The notes below the pieces were generated by a model. It was given only the letters and a program-made list of their open reading frames with translations, was not told the origin of the DNA and made no database searches. The position numbers and the translations under genes were made by a program. Positions 12,940 through 23,260 of a stretch of DNA of 64,000 nt are shown here, piece by piece. This stretch comes from Rosellinia necatrix (lineage: Eukaryota > Ascomycota > Sordariomycetes > Xylariales > Xylariaceae): assembly GCA_021209875.1 (NCBI GenBank), contig JAGYVD010000005.1, forward strand, positions 1,426,001 to 1,490,000, in the 5' to 3' direction. Positions within the stretch are counted from its first letter, which is position 1; every line of letters begins with the position of its first letter.

Positions 12940-12996
12940 CCCTGTGCCTTGTGCCTTGTGCCCTATGCCTTGTGCCCTATGCTTTGTGCCCTGTGC
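12940..12996. repeat. Tandem repeat of 7/14-bp units (tgtgcct, tatgcct)
   Basis: Units of the type ccttgtg and ccctatg alternate about eight times. It is non-coding. Confidence 0.75.
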
Positions 12997-13281
12997 GAGT
13001 GCCTAATCTGACTACACATTGCCGCTTCTCAGACTGGCGGCGGCGGATGGATAGATACACTAGAGAGCCCGAGAGACGAGAAGCTAATCGATGACTCGCC
13101 CCGGTTAGCGTCAACCTGGGATATGTAGTTAGGTGGCTGCGGTTTGCCTCTTGGTTTATCGTGTATCGACATGGTTCGCGCGACTATTCCGAGCCAAGGA
13201 TGATAGGAAAGAACCCCGGCCTAGCGCGGACCGGCCTGTGATGGAAAAGTTCCTGGACTGACGGGGCTACATCATCTGGAA

Positions 13282-13341
13282 CGGCCATGAGAGGGCCATG
13301 AGAGGACCATGAGAGGGCCGGCAGAGGGCCGGCAGAGGGTC
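13282..13341. repeat. Tandem repeat of gagagggccat / gcagagggccg units
   Basis: Five imperfect copies of an 11-12 bp unit (agagggccatg, then agagggccggc) are seen in a row in non-coding DNA. Confidence 0.75.
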
Positions 13342-13661
13342 ATCATGCCATGGAAGCTGGCATCTCGTATAATTGCCTAGTTCGGCATCTGCTCGGCACA
13401 AGCGAGAACCCCAAGGTGATGGCCCAACCCATTCGGTTCCACGTACCGTACAGTAGCGAGGGCTAGGCCAGGCCGTGAATAGCGCGCGGTTGAGAGTTTG
13501 TCTGGTGCTGGGCTGCTGGGCTGCTGGGCTGCCGGGCTAACTACCACCTCCCTTTTCCTCTTTCGCAACTGAAACTAGGTAGTTAACTAATTGGCGATAT
13601 ATACGAGCGATACGAACCCGGAAATTGTAGGCATTGTTATGATCCAGGTACCTACACTAGG

Positions 13662-13711
13662 TTGGTAGGTAGGTAGGTAGGTAGGCAGATAGGTAAGTAG
13701 GAAGGTAGGTA
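13662..13711. repeat. (GTAG)n microsatellite
   Basis: About ten copies of GTAG/GTAA occur with scattered changes, preceded by the motif ggtacctacactagg. Confidence 0.8.
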
Positions 13712-13812
13712 GTGTAGTAGTTATTTCAGTCTCGCAAATTGATCCTGTTGTGGTGGTGTAGGGACTTTAGTGGTGTACCTAACCGTAGGTAGGTACTTTA
13801 ATGGTTCACTTT

Positions 13813-13892
13813 CGCGGTGTACTTCAGTGGTGTACTTCAGTGGTGTACTTCAATGGTGTAATCTAGTGGTGTAATTTAATGGTGCACTTTAG
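13813..13892. repeat. Tandem repeat of a ~14-bp unit (cagtggtgtactt)
   Basis: Five to six copies of a 14-bp unit are adjacent, the distal ones diverged to tagtggtgtaatt. Looser copies extend back to about 13750. Confidence 0.75.
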
Positions 13893-14959
13893 GTGCCTTA
13901 GGTAGTGAGTTTACTTGCACTGAGCATTGAACGGCCGTAGTTAACTGTATGCTCTTAACCTTAATTACTGTCCAGCTACCTGCCTACTGTCATAGCATTC
14001 ATACCTTGATACAGCATCGGAAGAGCTCTGATACTGCTATACAATGTCTGTTACATTACCTCCTTATGGAACTTTGGCCCATGTTTCAAATGGTACTGAT
14101 AATAATAGCAACGGCTATCAGTCAGCATACTACTGGAACCCGGCTCCCACTTAATTTGGAAGGCCCGAACATGGGCACTGGATTTGGAATATCCGACTAC
14201 AGTCTCCAGTTTAGCTGATCTGGAGCCTGTAAGTTCGCTATGTCCACTAGACGGCGCCTGGTGAGTGAGATTTACCCAGGTACATATCATAGGTAGTGTA
14301 CTTTAGGTAGTGCAGTGTAAGTAGGTAAGTACCTAGCGTGGGCACCTTACTACCCACCTACCTAGGTGGTGGGTGTACGGTACAGTGCCGTGGGCGGCAA
14401 AGGGCAAAGGCACTGCTATAGGGGGAACAAGGAGGGCCTAAGGCCTAAGGCCTAATGCAGCTGGACTAGCGTGTACAGCGTTAGGCTTCAGCTACCTGCC
14501 TGTCAGGTACACTAGCGCAGTGCGATGCAGGCGACGGGACTTAATCCCTGGGCGGGCAAAGCCACGATTTGTCAATCGAAGCCACGAAGAAGCTATTAGC
14601 AGGGAATATGATCTCTATTTAGAAAAATTACTACAGGCACCAGTCTCTGTTGATCGTAGCTGGGCACAGGTCAGCAGCGGGTTCCTATTGCAGCTTTCCG
14701 AGGTACAAAGTAGTATTCCCAGACTGAAACTTGATACATAGTAACGCGACGGCAGCTTGCCCATCAGTTATCACATGCTGTCTTCCCTTCCCTCCTCTCC
14801 TCATTCCTCATCACAAGCATCTCTTCATAGCCTCCGACGCTGCACGCTCACCATTGATTGAGAGAGTTGGTTCTCCTTGACTACATACATAGTAGAACCT
14901 CCCTCCCTCCCCCCTTTCCACATTCTCTCCCGCTATCCACATCTCCTGAACCTGCAACA

Positions 14960-16194
14960 ATGGAATCAGGCGCACAACGTAGGTGAACCACGTTGGCCTC
15001 TAGCAAACACCCGGCTAACAAACGCTTCCAGCACCCGTCTCATCCCCCTGGGCACCATTAAAGTCATCGTTGCGGCCGCTGCTTGACTCCATTTACCCCC
15101 ATCAGCGCCGTCCCACAGGGCTGCTCACACCAACCCCTATGCCGTTACAACAAAAGACGCAACAAGCAGTCTACCCCGGCCTTGCCAAGGCCGATTCACC
15201 AATGGCGCAAGTCAACGCACAGAAGGCTCCCCAAGCCTCCCAAGCTTCCGAGTCGTCACCGGCCGCATTTGGGGACGACATGCAGCTCGGTAACGGGTGG
15301 ACCTGGACTGCTCAGAAGGAGAAGATCATCCTGAGCCCCTATGATTACATTGCGTCTGAGCCCGGCAAGGAGTTCCGGACACTCCTACTAAATGCCTTCA
15401 ACGCTTGGCTCGAGGTTCCCGCCGAAAATCTGGCCATCATCACCAAGGTCGTGCGCATGTTGCACACCTCATCTCTGCTCATCGACGACATCCAGGACAA
15501 CTCTATGCTGCGGAGAGGACGGCCAGTGGCTCACAACATTTTCGGCGTGGCCCAAACTATCAACGCCGGCAACTACGTCTATTTCCTTGCTCTGAAGGAG
15601 CTCCAGAAGCTGAGCAACCCTGCTAAGGCCATGGACATTTACACAACCGAGATGCTCTACCTGCATCGCGGCCAGGGTATGGACCTCTACTGGCGCGACA
15701 CATTAACTTGTCCCACCGAGGACGACTATCTGGAGATGGTCTCCAACAAGACCGGTGGCCTGTTCCGTCTCGCCGTCAAGCTTATGCAGTCGCAATCCCC
15801 CACGTCCTTCGACTGCCTGCCCCTGGCCGAGCTCCTCGGACAGGCTTTCCAGATCGCCGATGACTACAAGAACTTGGCCAACCTCGATTACACACAGAAG
15901 AAGGGTCTCTGTGAGGACCTGACGGAAGGCAAATTCTCCTTCCCCGTCATCCACAGCATACGGTCCAACCCGGAGAACCAGGAACTCCTCCACATCCTTG
16001 CTCAGCGTCCTACCGACGTCGACACCAAGAAGTACGCCGTCAAGTACATCGAGAGCACAGGCAGCCTGGAGTACACGAAGCAGCTGGTTGAGATATTACT
16101 GGCCAAAGCCAAGGAGGAGGCTGATGCCATCGCCCCCGGTTCTGATAAGAGCAAGGGCATTCTCATGCTCCTGTCCAAGCTGGATCTAAAGTAG
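14960..16194 (+). CDS. Geranylgeranyl diphosphate synthase
   Basis: Two exons, 14960-14978 and 15032-16194, give 393 aa. The enzyme condenses FPP (or DMAPP) with IPP to make GGPP, the substrate of the cyclase gene that follows. Both Mg-binding Asp motifs of class I prenyltransferases are present: DDIQD at residues 158-162 followed by NSMLRRGRP, and DDYKN at 283-287. [13 protein letters not shown] and [12 protein letters not shown] are further GGPPS signatures. The start was set by a 19-nt first exon (MESGAQ) joined through a 53-bp intron, which keeps the frame; ATGs at 15139 or 15202 are alternatives. The first ~75 residues are low-complexity and Ala/Gln/Pro-rich. Fungi normally carry a second, housekeeping GGPPS, so this neighbour of a cyclase is likely the pathway-dedicated copy; that is inference. 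Confidence 0.93.
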
Positions 16195-17383
16195 ACGTGT
16201 TGTTTTTTGATATGTATTTTTGTTTTGACCCTATCTAGCTTTTACCTACTGGTTGTCGGGTTTTCATGGCATTATCATCTTGGGATGGTCAATTGGTGGG
16301 GATAACATTAGTGTTTGAATCTTTTGCGGCTTATTGGATCTGCGGGCGTTACGGTGTAGATATCCAAACTCCCTTGCTTCATGCATACATTGTAGATATG
16401 AGTACAAAAAATGACAACGTTTGTATAAACCCCCAACTGCAATTCTGCGGAACCCAATCGACCCCGTGATGACTATACAATCGAGCCAAGTGAGTCATAC
16501 TGTGATACATCGGTTTCATTCCCTAAAAAAACAAACAAATTGGCCCATCTTATCATCTTTTGGTTGTTTTGATTCGCTGTTTGTATATGGGCTCACTAGC
16601 TCAATTCGCGGCTGTATCGTCTTGGCTTTGTGATTCGGGGTTGCGGACCGCTCAAGTGGCGCTCATGTTCTAACCATATTTACTTTAATGCCGTGGCTTT
16701 TTTTTTCTTTTTTTTCCTTTTTTCTTTTCTTTGCTTTCTCTGTTTGCATAGTGTACTCACCTACCTAACTTAGGATAATGGTGACGTTTTTTCGGTGGTT
16801 ACTTAAGAACATGAGCTGCACTGTTGTGTACAGTCAAGCTACAACCGGGCCGGTGTAGTCCACAAGCTTACGCCATGGCGGTTTCGTGATGCACTCAATC
16901 GATCCTTGGGGCCGTCTGCATGGCGTCCCTCCTCCCCCAACCCCATGTCATGTCTGGCGACGGTCAAGCCGACGGCAAACACCGTCCTTTTCCCCGACAG
17001 GGGTAAGCTGTTAACGTACCAAAAGCATACACACTACGAAGTACTGTATGGCAAAATGTAAGGTACTTAAGACAGCATCTCATTCGGCCACGGTCATCAT
17101 TACTAATACATCGGCCCACATAGCTTAGAAGAAGAGGTGTAGTAGCTGTAGGCTGTAGGCTTGGATGGACTAGGGATCTTGATTAAATCTCAAATCTTTG
17201 AAGACCCTAAAAAACTCTAGACTCTAGATATCTATGTACACCCCCCCACGCCTTACCAAAAAAAAAAAAAAAGGGTAGGTAACATGCAGCTTTTTAAAAA
17301 ATAAATAATAGTGAACAGCTCATCAAATGCAACTATTTATGTATACATCAAAAAAAAAAAAAATTATTTTTTTGACCGTCTGC
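16195..17383. other. Convergent intergenic region, AT-rich
   Basis: This 1.2 kb separates the 3' ends of GGPP synthase and the P450. It holds T- and A-homopolymer runs (about 16699-16730, 17259-17272, 17350-17371) and no supportable gene. Both 3' untranslated regions must lie here. Confidence 0.6.
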
Positions 17384-19367
17384 TTATTTGCGTGGGGTAA
17401 AGATTAGAGTCTGCCTGGGGTCGGGACGGACCAGACCGCCCTTGTGTAAGTTCTTGGGTCGTTCCGTCTGTCCGGGGGGGAATGAGATGTCGTAGTTGAG
17501 GAGGAGGTTAGCTAGGACCACCTTGATGTTCGAGGCGGCGAAGAAGCGACCGGGGCAGGCCGTCTTGCCCTGGCCGAAGGCTAGGGACTCGGGCCCCGTG
17601 GTGGCGAACTGATGTCGGTTGGCCTCTACCTTGGCCGACATGCGCTTGTCGTAGAAGCGGAAACCGTCGAAGGTCTCGGGGTTGGAGTAGATATCGGGAT
17701 CCGTCGCCACGGCATGACTGGGCATGGTGATGTAGGTTCCAACAGGGAGTGTGGTGCCGTCCTCGAACTTGAGGGGCCTGGCCACCTTGCGGTTGAAGGT
17801 CACTGTTGCATCCACAGTCAGCAAACGGACGGGGCCCTTCTCGTGTGTGTTTTGGACCGTTTTTTTTTTTTTTTGCCCTTTCCTCCTCTCACTTCTCAAA
17901 TACAGGGTTTCAAAATCAGGGTAAAACAACTTACTCAGCACGGCCTGGTTCATGCGCTGGGACTCTTTCATAAAACTATCGATCTTCTTCATCTTGGCAA
18001 TGCCTGCTAGCGTCCAGCCGGACTCGTTAATGGCCTGCTCGACGTCTTGGCGGAGGGGCTCCATAAATTCGGGGTTGGAGCACAGGTCGAAGAGAACATG
18101 GATGATGGTGGCAGAGCTAGTGTGTACCGAGGCGAGAGCCATAAACAGCATGTTGTGGGCGAGGACGTCGGGGTCGCGGTCGGTGCCACGTGCCGAGTCG
18201 GCCAGCCACTGGAGCATGTCGATGGGCTTGTCGTCGTTGTTGGACAGGGTCAGGCGCTCGGCGAAGATATGGCTGAAGGTCTTCTTGGCGACACGTAGGT
18301 GGTTGTCGAGGATCTTGGACCCCTCCAGGAATGGGTAGATGAGGGGACGCACGAAGGCAGGGTAGGGTCGTAGCTTGACGGCTACGCTGACGACGTCCAT
18401 CGAGTAGTCGGCCGCCGACTTGAGCCACTCCTCGTTTCGGCTAATTTCTGTGCCGCCGAACATGCGCGAAGCGTTCTTGGTTATGATGCCGACCATGGTA
18501 TCATATGCCCGGAGTTCGACTTTCTGAGGGATCAGTCTGGTGAGGGTGTGGTTGGCCTCGTCGTTCAGGGGTGCGATGAGGTGATCTGTTGACCACATGA
18601 GTTAGCAACACCGCTTCTTCCGCGTTACCGTGCGGTTGGGTTGTAATTACGTAGATTCCGGGTTAGCTGGTCCTTGCAGACATCGATGTGCAGGGGACTC
18701 CTGAACACGACATCGAGGTTGGTCTGGGCACTTAGAAGTCGCTGGAATCGGTATGTTAGCGACGAGAGCTAAACCAAAGTCATATCAAACCGCGTTGCAT
18801 CGGATTTGCGTTGCGTTGCGTTGATCTGACCACTTCTGTTTCTGCCTTACCTCTCGTAGTCCTTCTACCATGTCCAGTGTTCCGTCGGGCACCTTGCTGT
18901 TGATCTCCTCGATGTACTTTGGGCTCAGTACTACACGCTCCACGTTCAACGTCTGTACTAGGAACATGCCGTTCTTGTTCTACATACGGGGAAAAGCCGT
19001 GTTAGTCAATTGCAGCAAGCAAGCAAGCGAGCAAGCGAGCGAGCGAACGAGCGAACGAGCAGACAAGAGCAGCATCGTAGCATCGTTCTCCGCCAGTGCC
19101 TCTCACCTTCTGGTAGCCCTCGTTGATGATCTTGGTGCCGTTCTTGGCGAAGTCGCGCTTGACATCGTTGAGGCCCAGGCCGAAGACACCCGGGGCCTTG
19201 CCGGCGCGCGGGATGAAGCTCAGGTCCGGGGTCGCGATGAACCGGTAATACGTCCAGATGATGAAGACGAGTGTGAGGCCGGCGGTGCTCAGCATGCGAG
19301 TTGCGTCATCGCGCTCCAGCAGCTGCTGCAGCTTGGCGATGAGGTCTGTCGTCGCTATCGTCGTCAT
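17384..19367 (-). CDS. Cytochrome P450, P450-4/CYP503-like (ent-kaurene oxidase type)
   Basis: Five exons on the minus strand (19367-19107, 18979-18851, 18741-18651, 18585-17935, 17802-17384) give 516 aa, a normal length for a microsomal fungal P450. A membrane anchor spans residues ~25-42. ESQR (Glu368-Arg371) is the helix-K ExxR motif, and FGQGKTACPG with Cys460 is the haem-binding loop. The helix-I segment reads ASVHTSS in place of the usual acid-Thr pair, as in several fungal P450s including the gibberellin P450-4. The stretch after ExxR, completed only when the last 132-bp intron is removed (NQAVLMTFNR), resembles fungal ent-kaurene oxidase (P450-4). The likely job is stepwise oxidation of the diterpene at C19, but substrate and product are inferred. 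It is divergent from the cyclase gene and convergent with GGPP synthase. Intron 1 contains an AAGC/GAGC repeat. Confidence 0.88.
19018..19063. repeat. AAGC/GAGC/GAAC tetranucleotide repeat in P450 intron 1
   Basis: About eleven tetranucleotide units (aagc, gagc, gaac) fill the middle of the first P450 intron. Confidence 0.8.
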
Positions 19368-19527
19368 TTTGTCTCGTGTCTTCGTCTCTTCGTCTCTTAT
19401 CTTTGTCTCTTCTCTTTGTCTCTGATCTCTGTCTCTTGTCTCTTGCCTCACTTTTCGACTGCGGAATTGTGGGAGGTCGAGTCAAGTTGGGGGTTCGTTC
19501 GTTCAGATTAGAGTGCGGCGCGAGAGA

Positions 19528-19572
<45 letters not shown>

Positions 19573-20205
19573 TGGGAGCCCGAGCTTGACTTTTTAGATC
19601 TCGATGCTGTGGCCTGGCGACCAATTGCAGATCATCCAAATGTTAAATTGAATTACAACCGTAGTGTAGTTGCACCCCGTTTCAGCTGGTACGGTCCCCT
19701 AATAATAGACGGAGGTCTTGATGGGGCGCACCCCCGGTACGGCGATGCCGGTTTGGGCGATCCGACCGTCTGCCATTGGCCTGTATTTTGGGACGCGACT
19801 ATACTATGTACAGTCATACGAATTGACAAATCACGCCCGAGGGTTGGCATCCTTCTGGGGGCTCAAACAGCTAGTGCTATAGCCCATAAGCTGGTGCTTA
19901 CCTAGCTAAGACTGGCTTCTTCATATTAAGGACTCCGACTCTCTGAGCTGCATGTGGTTTATAATCGGCGGTAACGGAGGCGGACAGGATAAAGGGGCGC
20001 CGGGAATGAGCTGTAGATAACATAACACCACCATCGTACGTTGGACCGGCTCGGATCCAGTTCATCTCTGGCACGAAGACGGAAGAAGACAAGACGACGA
20101 AAGAAAAGGAAGGGAGCACCGAGACTCGCAACCCAGGCTCACCAGGTTCACCAGGTTCAGGTTTAACACGCACCCGCTGGTCGACTAATCACCATAATCA
20201 CCATC
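19368..20205. promoter_or_regulatory. Shared divergent promoter of P450 and CPS/KS
   Basis: The start codons of the P450 (-) and cyclase (+) genes lie 838 bp apart with no gene between, so the two probably share control elements. Visible elements are: an AGATAA at 20015-20020 and its reverse complement at 19397-19402 (HGATAR sites of the type bound by the nitrogen regulator AreA in fungi); four CGG triplets in one orientation at 19966-19983 (possible Zn2Cys6 half-sites); a pyrimidine-rich tctctt repeat at about 19376-19446; and a (TGGC)n repeat at 19533-19571. All binding assignments are inference from short motifs. Confidence 0.55.
19533..19571. repeat. (TGGC)n microsatellite in the divergent promoter
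   Basis: Nine copies of ggct are nearly perfect and flanked by gact on both sides. Confidence 0.9.
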
Positions 20206-23200
20206 ATGGGGGACGCTAACAGCCTTGCCGGCGATGCTAAGTCGCTGATTGGAAGGGCCTTGGAGAACTACACCGACAAGTATGGCCTAGGCGCCATGAG
20301 CGTGGCCGCCTATGACACCGCATGGGTTGCGATGGTCACCAAGGTCGTGGACGGCCAGAAGCAGTGGCTCTTCCCCGAGTGCTTCGAGTACGTCCTGTCG
20401 ACCCAGGCGGAGGAGGGTGGTTGGACGATCGGCTGGGGTGCTCAGATCGACGGCATCCTGAACACGGCTGGTCCCCTGTTAGCTCTCAAGCGTCATCACG
20501 CAGAACCGCTTCAACTTCAGCATGATCCTCAGGATCTGGCCGCCCGCATCGAGAAGGCGACGGCGTCTCTGCGGTCCCAGCTGGCCGCGTGGGATGTGTC
20601 CACGACTGAACATGTCGGTTTCGAGATCATCGTCCCGGCCATGCTCGAGTTGCTAGAGAAGGAAGACCCAACGCTAGTATTCGAGTTTGAATCCAAAAAG
20701 CTCCTAATGAAGATCAATAACGCCAAATTGTCGCGCTTCCGGCCAGAGTTCCTTTACGGGCCTAGGAGGTTCACCGCTCTGCACTCGTTAGAGTCTTTCA
20801 TAGGCAAAATGGATTTTGATAAAGTGAAGCATCACAGAGTACACGGCTCTATGTTGGGCTCGCCTTCGTCTACGGCGGCGTACATGATGCACTCTTCCGA
20901 GTGGGATGATGAGTCTGAGGAGTATCTCCGGCACGTAATTAAGTACGCTGCTGGTCGTGGCAGTGGTGCCGTTCCCAGTGCCTTCCCCTCTACACACTTC
21001 GAAATCACATGGGTAAGTGTCTTTGAAGAGAAACCGGTAGTTTGTGTAGTTGCAGGTGCTAATTCGCCTCACTATAGATGTTATCAACGCTGCTCAGAGG
21101 TGGTTACACTCATTCTGATCTGGAGGGCCCCGAGTTGACTAAGATGCTGGACATCTTGAGCCACTCTTTTGAGGTCGAGAAGGGTATCCTCGGTTTCGGT
21201 ATGTCCCACATAGTGTTGTGTGATATTCACGAATAATCTCACTAATACCTCCCGCAGCCCCCTTCTTTGAAGTTGATGTCGACGATACTGCTAAGACTAT
21301 TCTTTCACTAAATATGCTGGGCCGGCCCGTGAGCCCCAAATCGTTAATCGACACGTTTGAGGCGGAGACACATTTCCGCACGTACGCGGGTGAGAGAGAT
21401 CCAAGTCCGACCGCTAACTGCAACGCTCTTTTGGCGCTTCTTCACCAGAAGGATGTAGCCAACTACGGTACTCAGATTCATAAAATTGCTAAGTACCTTG
21501 TGGACTTTTGGTGGAAGGCCGATGGCAAGATCGTTGATAAATGGGTATGTAATACCAAGTAAGACTGAGGATTTACATCTGAACTAACCAAGAATGCCTA
21601 GAACACTTGCTATCTTTACCCGTCTGTCCTCATAGTAGAGGCTTTCGTGGACATTCTTAACTTGATTGAGCAGAACAAGCTACCTGGCGTATTCGACGAG
21701 GATCTACAGTCTAGGCTTGCCGTTGCTCTGTTCCAGGCCTGCCTGAGGCCCTTACTAGATCAACAGGAGAATGGTTCATGGAACCAGTCGATCGAAGAGA
21801 CCGCATACGGTGTTCTGATTTTGGGTGAAGCCCGCCGCGTCTGTTTCTTCCGGGACCTCCGCCAACCCCTAGAGCAGGCCATCGAGCGCGGTGTGGCCTT
21901 TATTAAATCCGTTGACGAACGCCCTCTAAACTATATCTGGATCGAGAAAGTCAGCTACGCCTCTCGGCTTCTGACCGATTCCTACGTGTTGGCAGCACTC
22001 AAATCCGCTTCCACAACGGTGAGCGAGGCCACGATTGGTACCAGCCTCTGGCAGAACGTCTCCTCCGCCAGCCTGGACAAGCACGTTAAGCTATTCGCGA
22101 AAGCAGAGCTATTCAGTGCACATCCCGACTGGGAACTAAAGGGCTCGATGATCGAGGCTGTATTACTGAAGCCCCTGCTGCTCAAGCGTAGACTAGAGGT
22201 GTTCCAGCGCCAGGGCATGCAGGAGGACAAGTACTTCGACCTCATCCCGCTCTTCTGGACGAGCCCTAACAACCGGGCGCGGACATTCGCGTCAGCCTCG
22301 TTCCTGTACGAGGTATCGCTCCTCTCGATGCTGACCTACCAGGTCGACGAGTTCATGGAGGCCGTCGCGGCCCCCGCGTTCGCGGGCCGCCTGTCGGAGC
22401 TCCGCGATCTCATCCACACCGTGCTTCCCGAAGAAGAAGAAGAAGAAGAAGTAGCCGCCACCCCAGCAGCGGCCACCAAATCGCAGAACGGACACGCCAA
22501 CGGCAACGGCAGCGCCTCGGCAAAGGACGAGGTCCTCGCCACGCTGCAGGGGTTCAAGAAGTACTGCTTCGAGAACCCGTACGTGAAGAGGGCCAGCGCG
22601 GCGGACCAGAAGACGCTGGAGCGCGAGCTCCGGACGTACCTGCTGTCGCAGACGCAGCAGGAGGACGACAGCGCGCGGTTCCGGGCGCGGCGGGACAGCG
22701 GCAAGCCCGGGAACGGGTCCGCGAGCACGTTCTACACGTGGGCGCGCAGCACGGGGGCGGACAACGTGTCGGGCCCCTTCGCCTGGGCCTTCATCGGCTG
22801 CCTGCTCAGCGCGACGCTGACGCCCGGCGGCGGCGGCAAGGACGTGTTCCCGACGGCGGGCGAGAAGTACGTCGCGGCCGACGTGTACCGCCACCTGGCC
22901 ACCATGGCGCGCATCTACAACGACCTCGGCTCCATCCGCCGCGACCAGGAGGAGGGCGCGCTCAACTCGGTCGACTTCGCCGAGTTCCGGCCCCACGAGA
23001 GCGTCGAGAGCAAGAAGGCCGTGCTGCACGCCATCGGCGAGTACGAGTACGACTGCCTGATGCTCGCCTTCGGCAAGCTCGAGGCCCTGCGCCGCCAGGG
23101 CGCCGAGGCCGTCGGGGACGTCGCCGCCGCGCGCCTGAGCAAGCGGCGGATGGACGTCTGGTCCATGTTCCTCGACCAGGTCGTCCTGTTCGACCAGATC

Positions 23201-23260
23201 TACGTCATCAAGGACCTCTCGAGCCATCATATCGTGCAAGAGAACGGAAACAAGAACTAA
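20206..23260 (+). CDS. cps/ks: Bifunctional ent-copalyl diphosphate / ent-kaurene synthase
   Basis: Four exons (20206-21012, 21078-21198, 21258-21544, 21602-23260) give 957 aa, matching the ~950 aa of fungal CPS/KS enzymes. The N-terminal class II half protonates GGPP through the DVDD motif at residues 316-319, giving a copalyl diphosphate. The C-terminal class I half ionises that intermediate; its Asp-rich motif is DEFME (654-658) and its second metal site is the NDLGSIRRD segment. The expected product is ent-kaurene or a close tetracyclic relative; the exact skeleton cannot be read from the sequence. A low-complexity insert (seven Glu, then Ala/Asn/Gly-rich, about 22430-22530) lies just after DEFME. 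The first two-thirds have moderate GC and the last ~1 kb is strikingly GC-rich. ATG 20206 gives the family-type N-terminus with AAYDTAW. GGPP synthase and the P450 sit beside it. Confidence 0.94.

Larger units (their letters stand above)
10707..14959. other. Gene-poor region of 4.3 kb before the diterpene genes
   Basis: No gene could be supported on either strand. The region holds several tandem repeats (listed separately), a G-rich block at 12104-12129, and a pyrimidine-rich stretch at about 14780-14930 that is probably the promoter and leader of GGPP synthase. An open frame at 14520-14741 has no recognisable domain. Confidence 0.55.

Noticed and set aside
22292..23239. Minus-strand open frame of 315 codons opposite the CPS/KS class I domain
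   Set aside because: It is a shadow produced by the very GC-rich third positions of the cyclase gene; it has no domain and the sense strand carries the conserved motifs.
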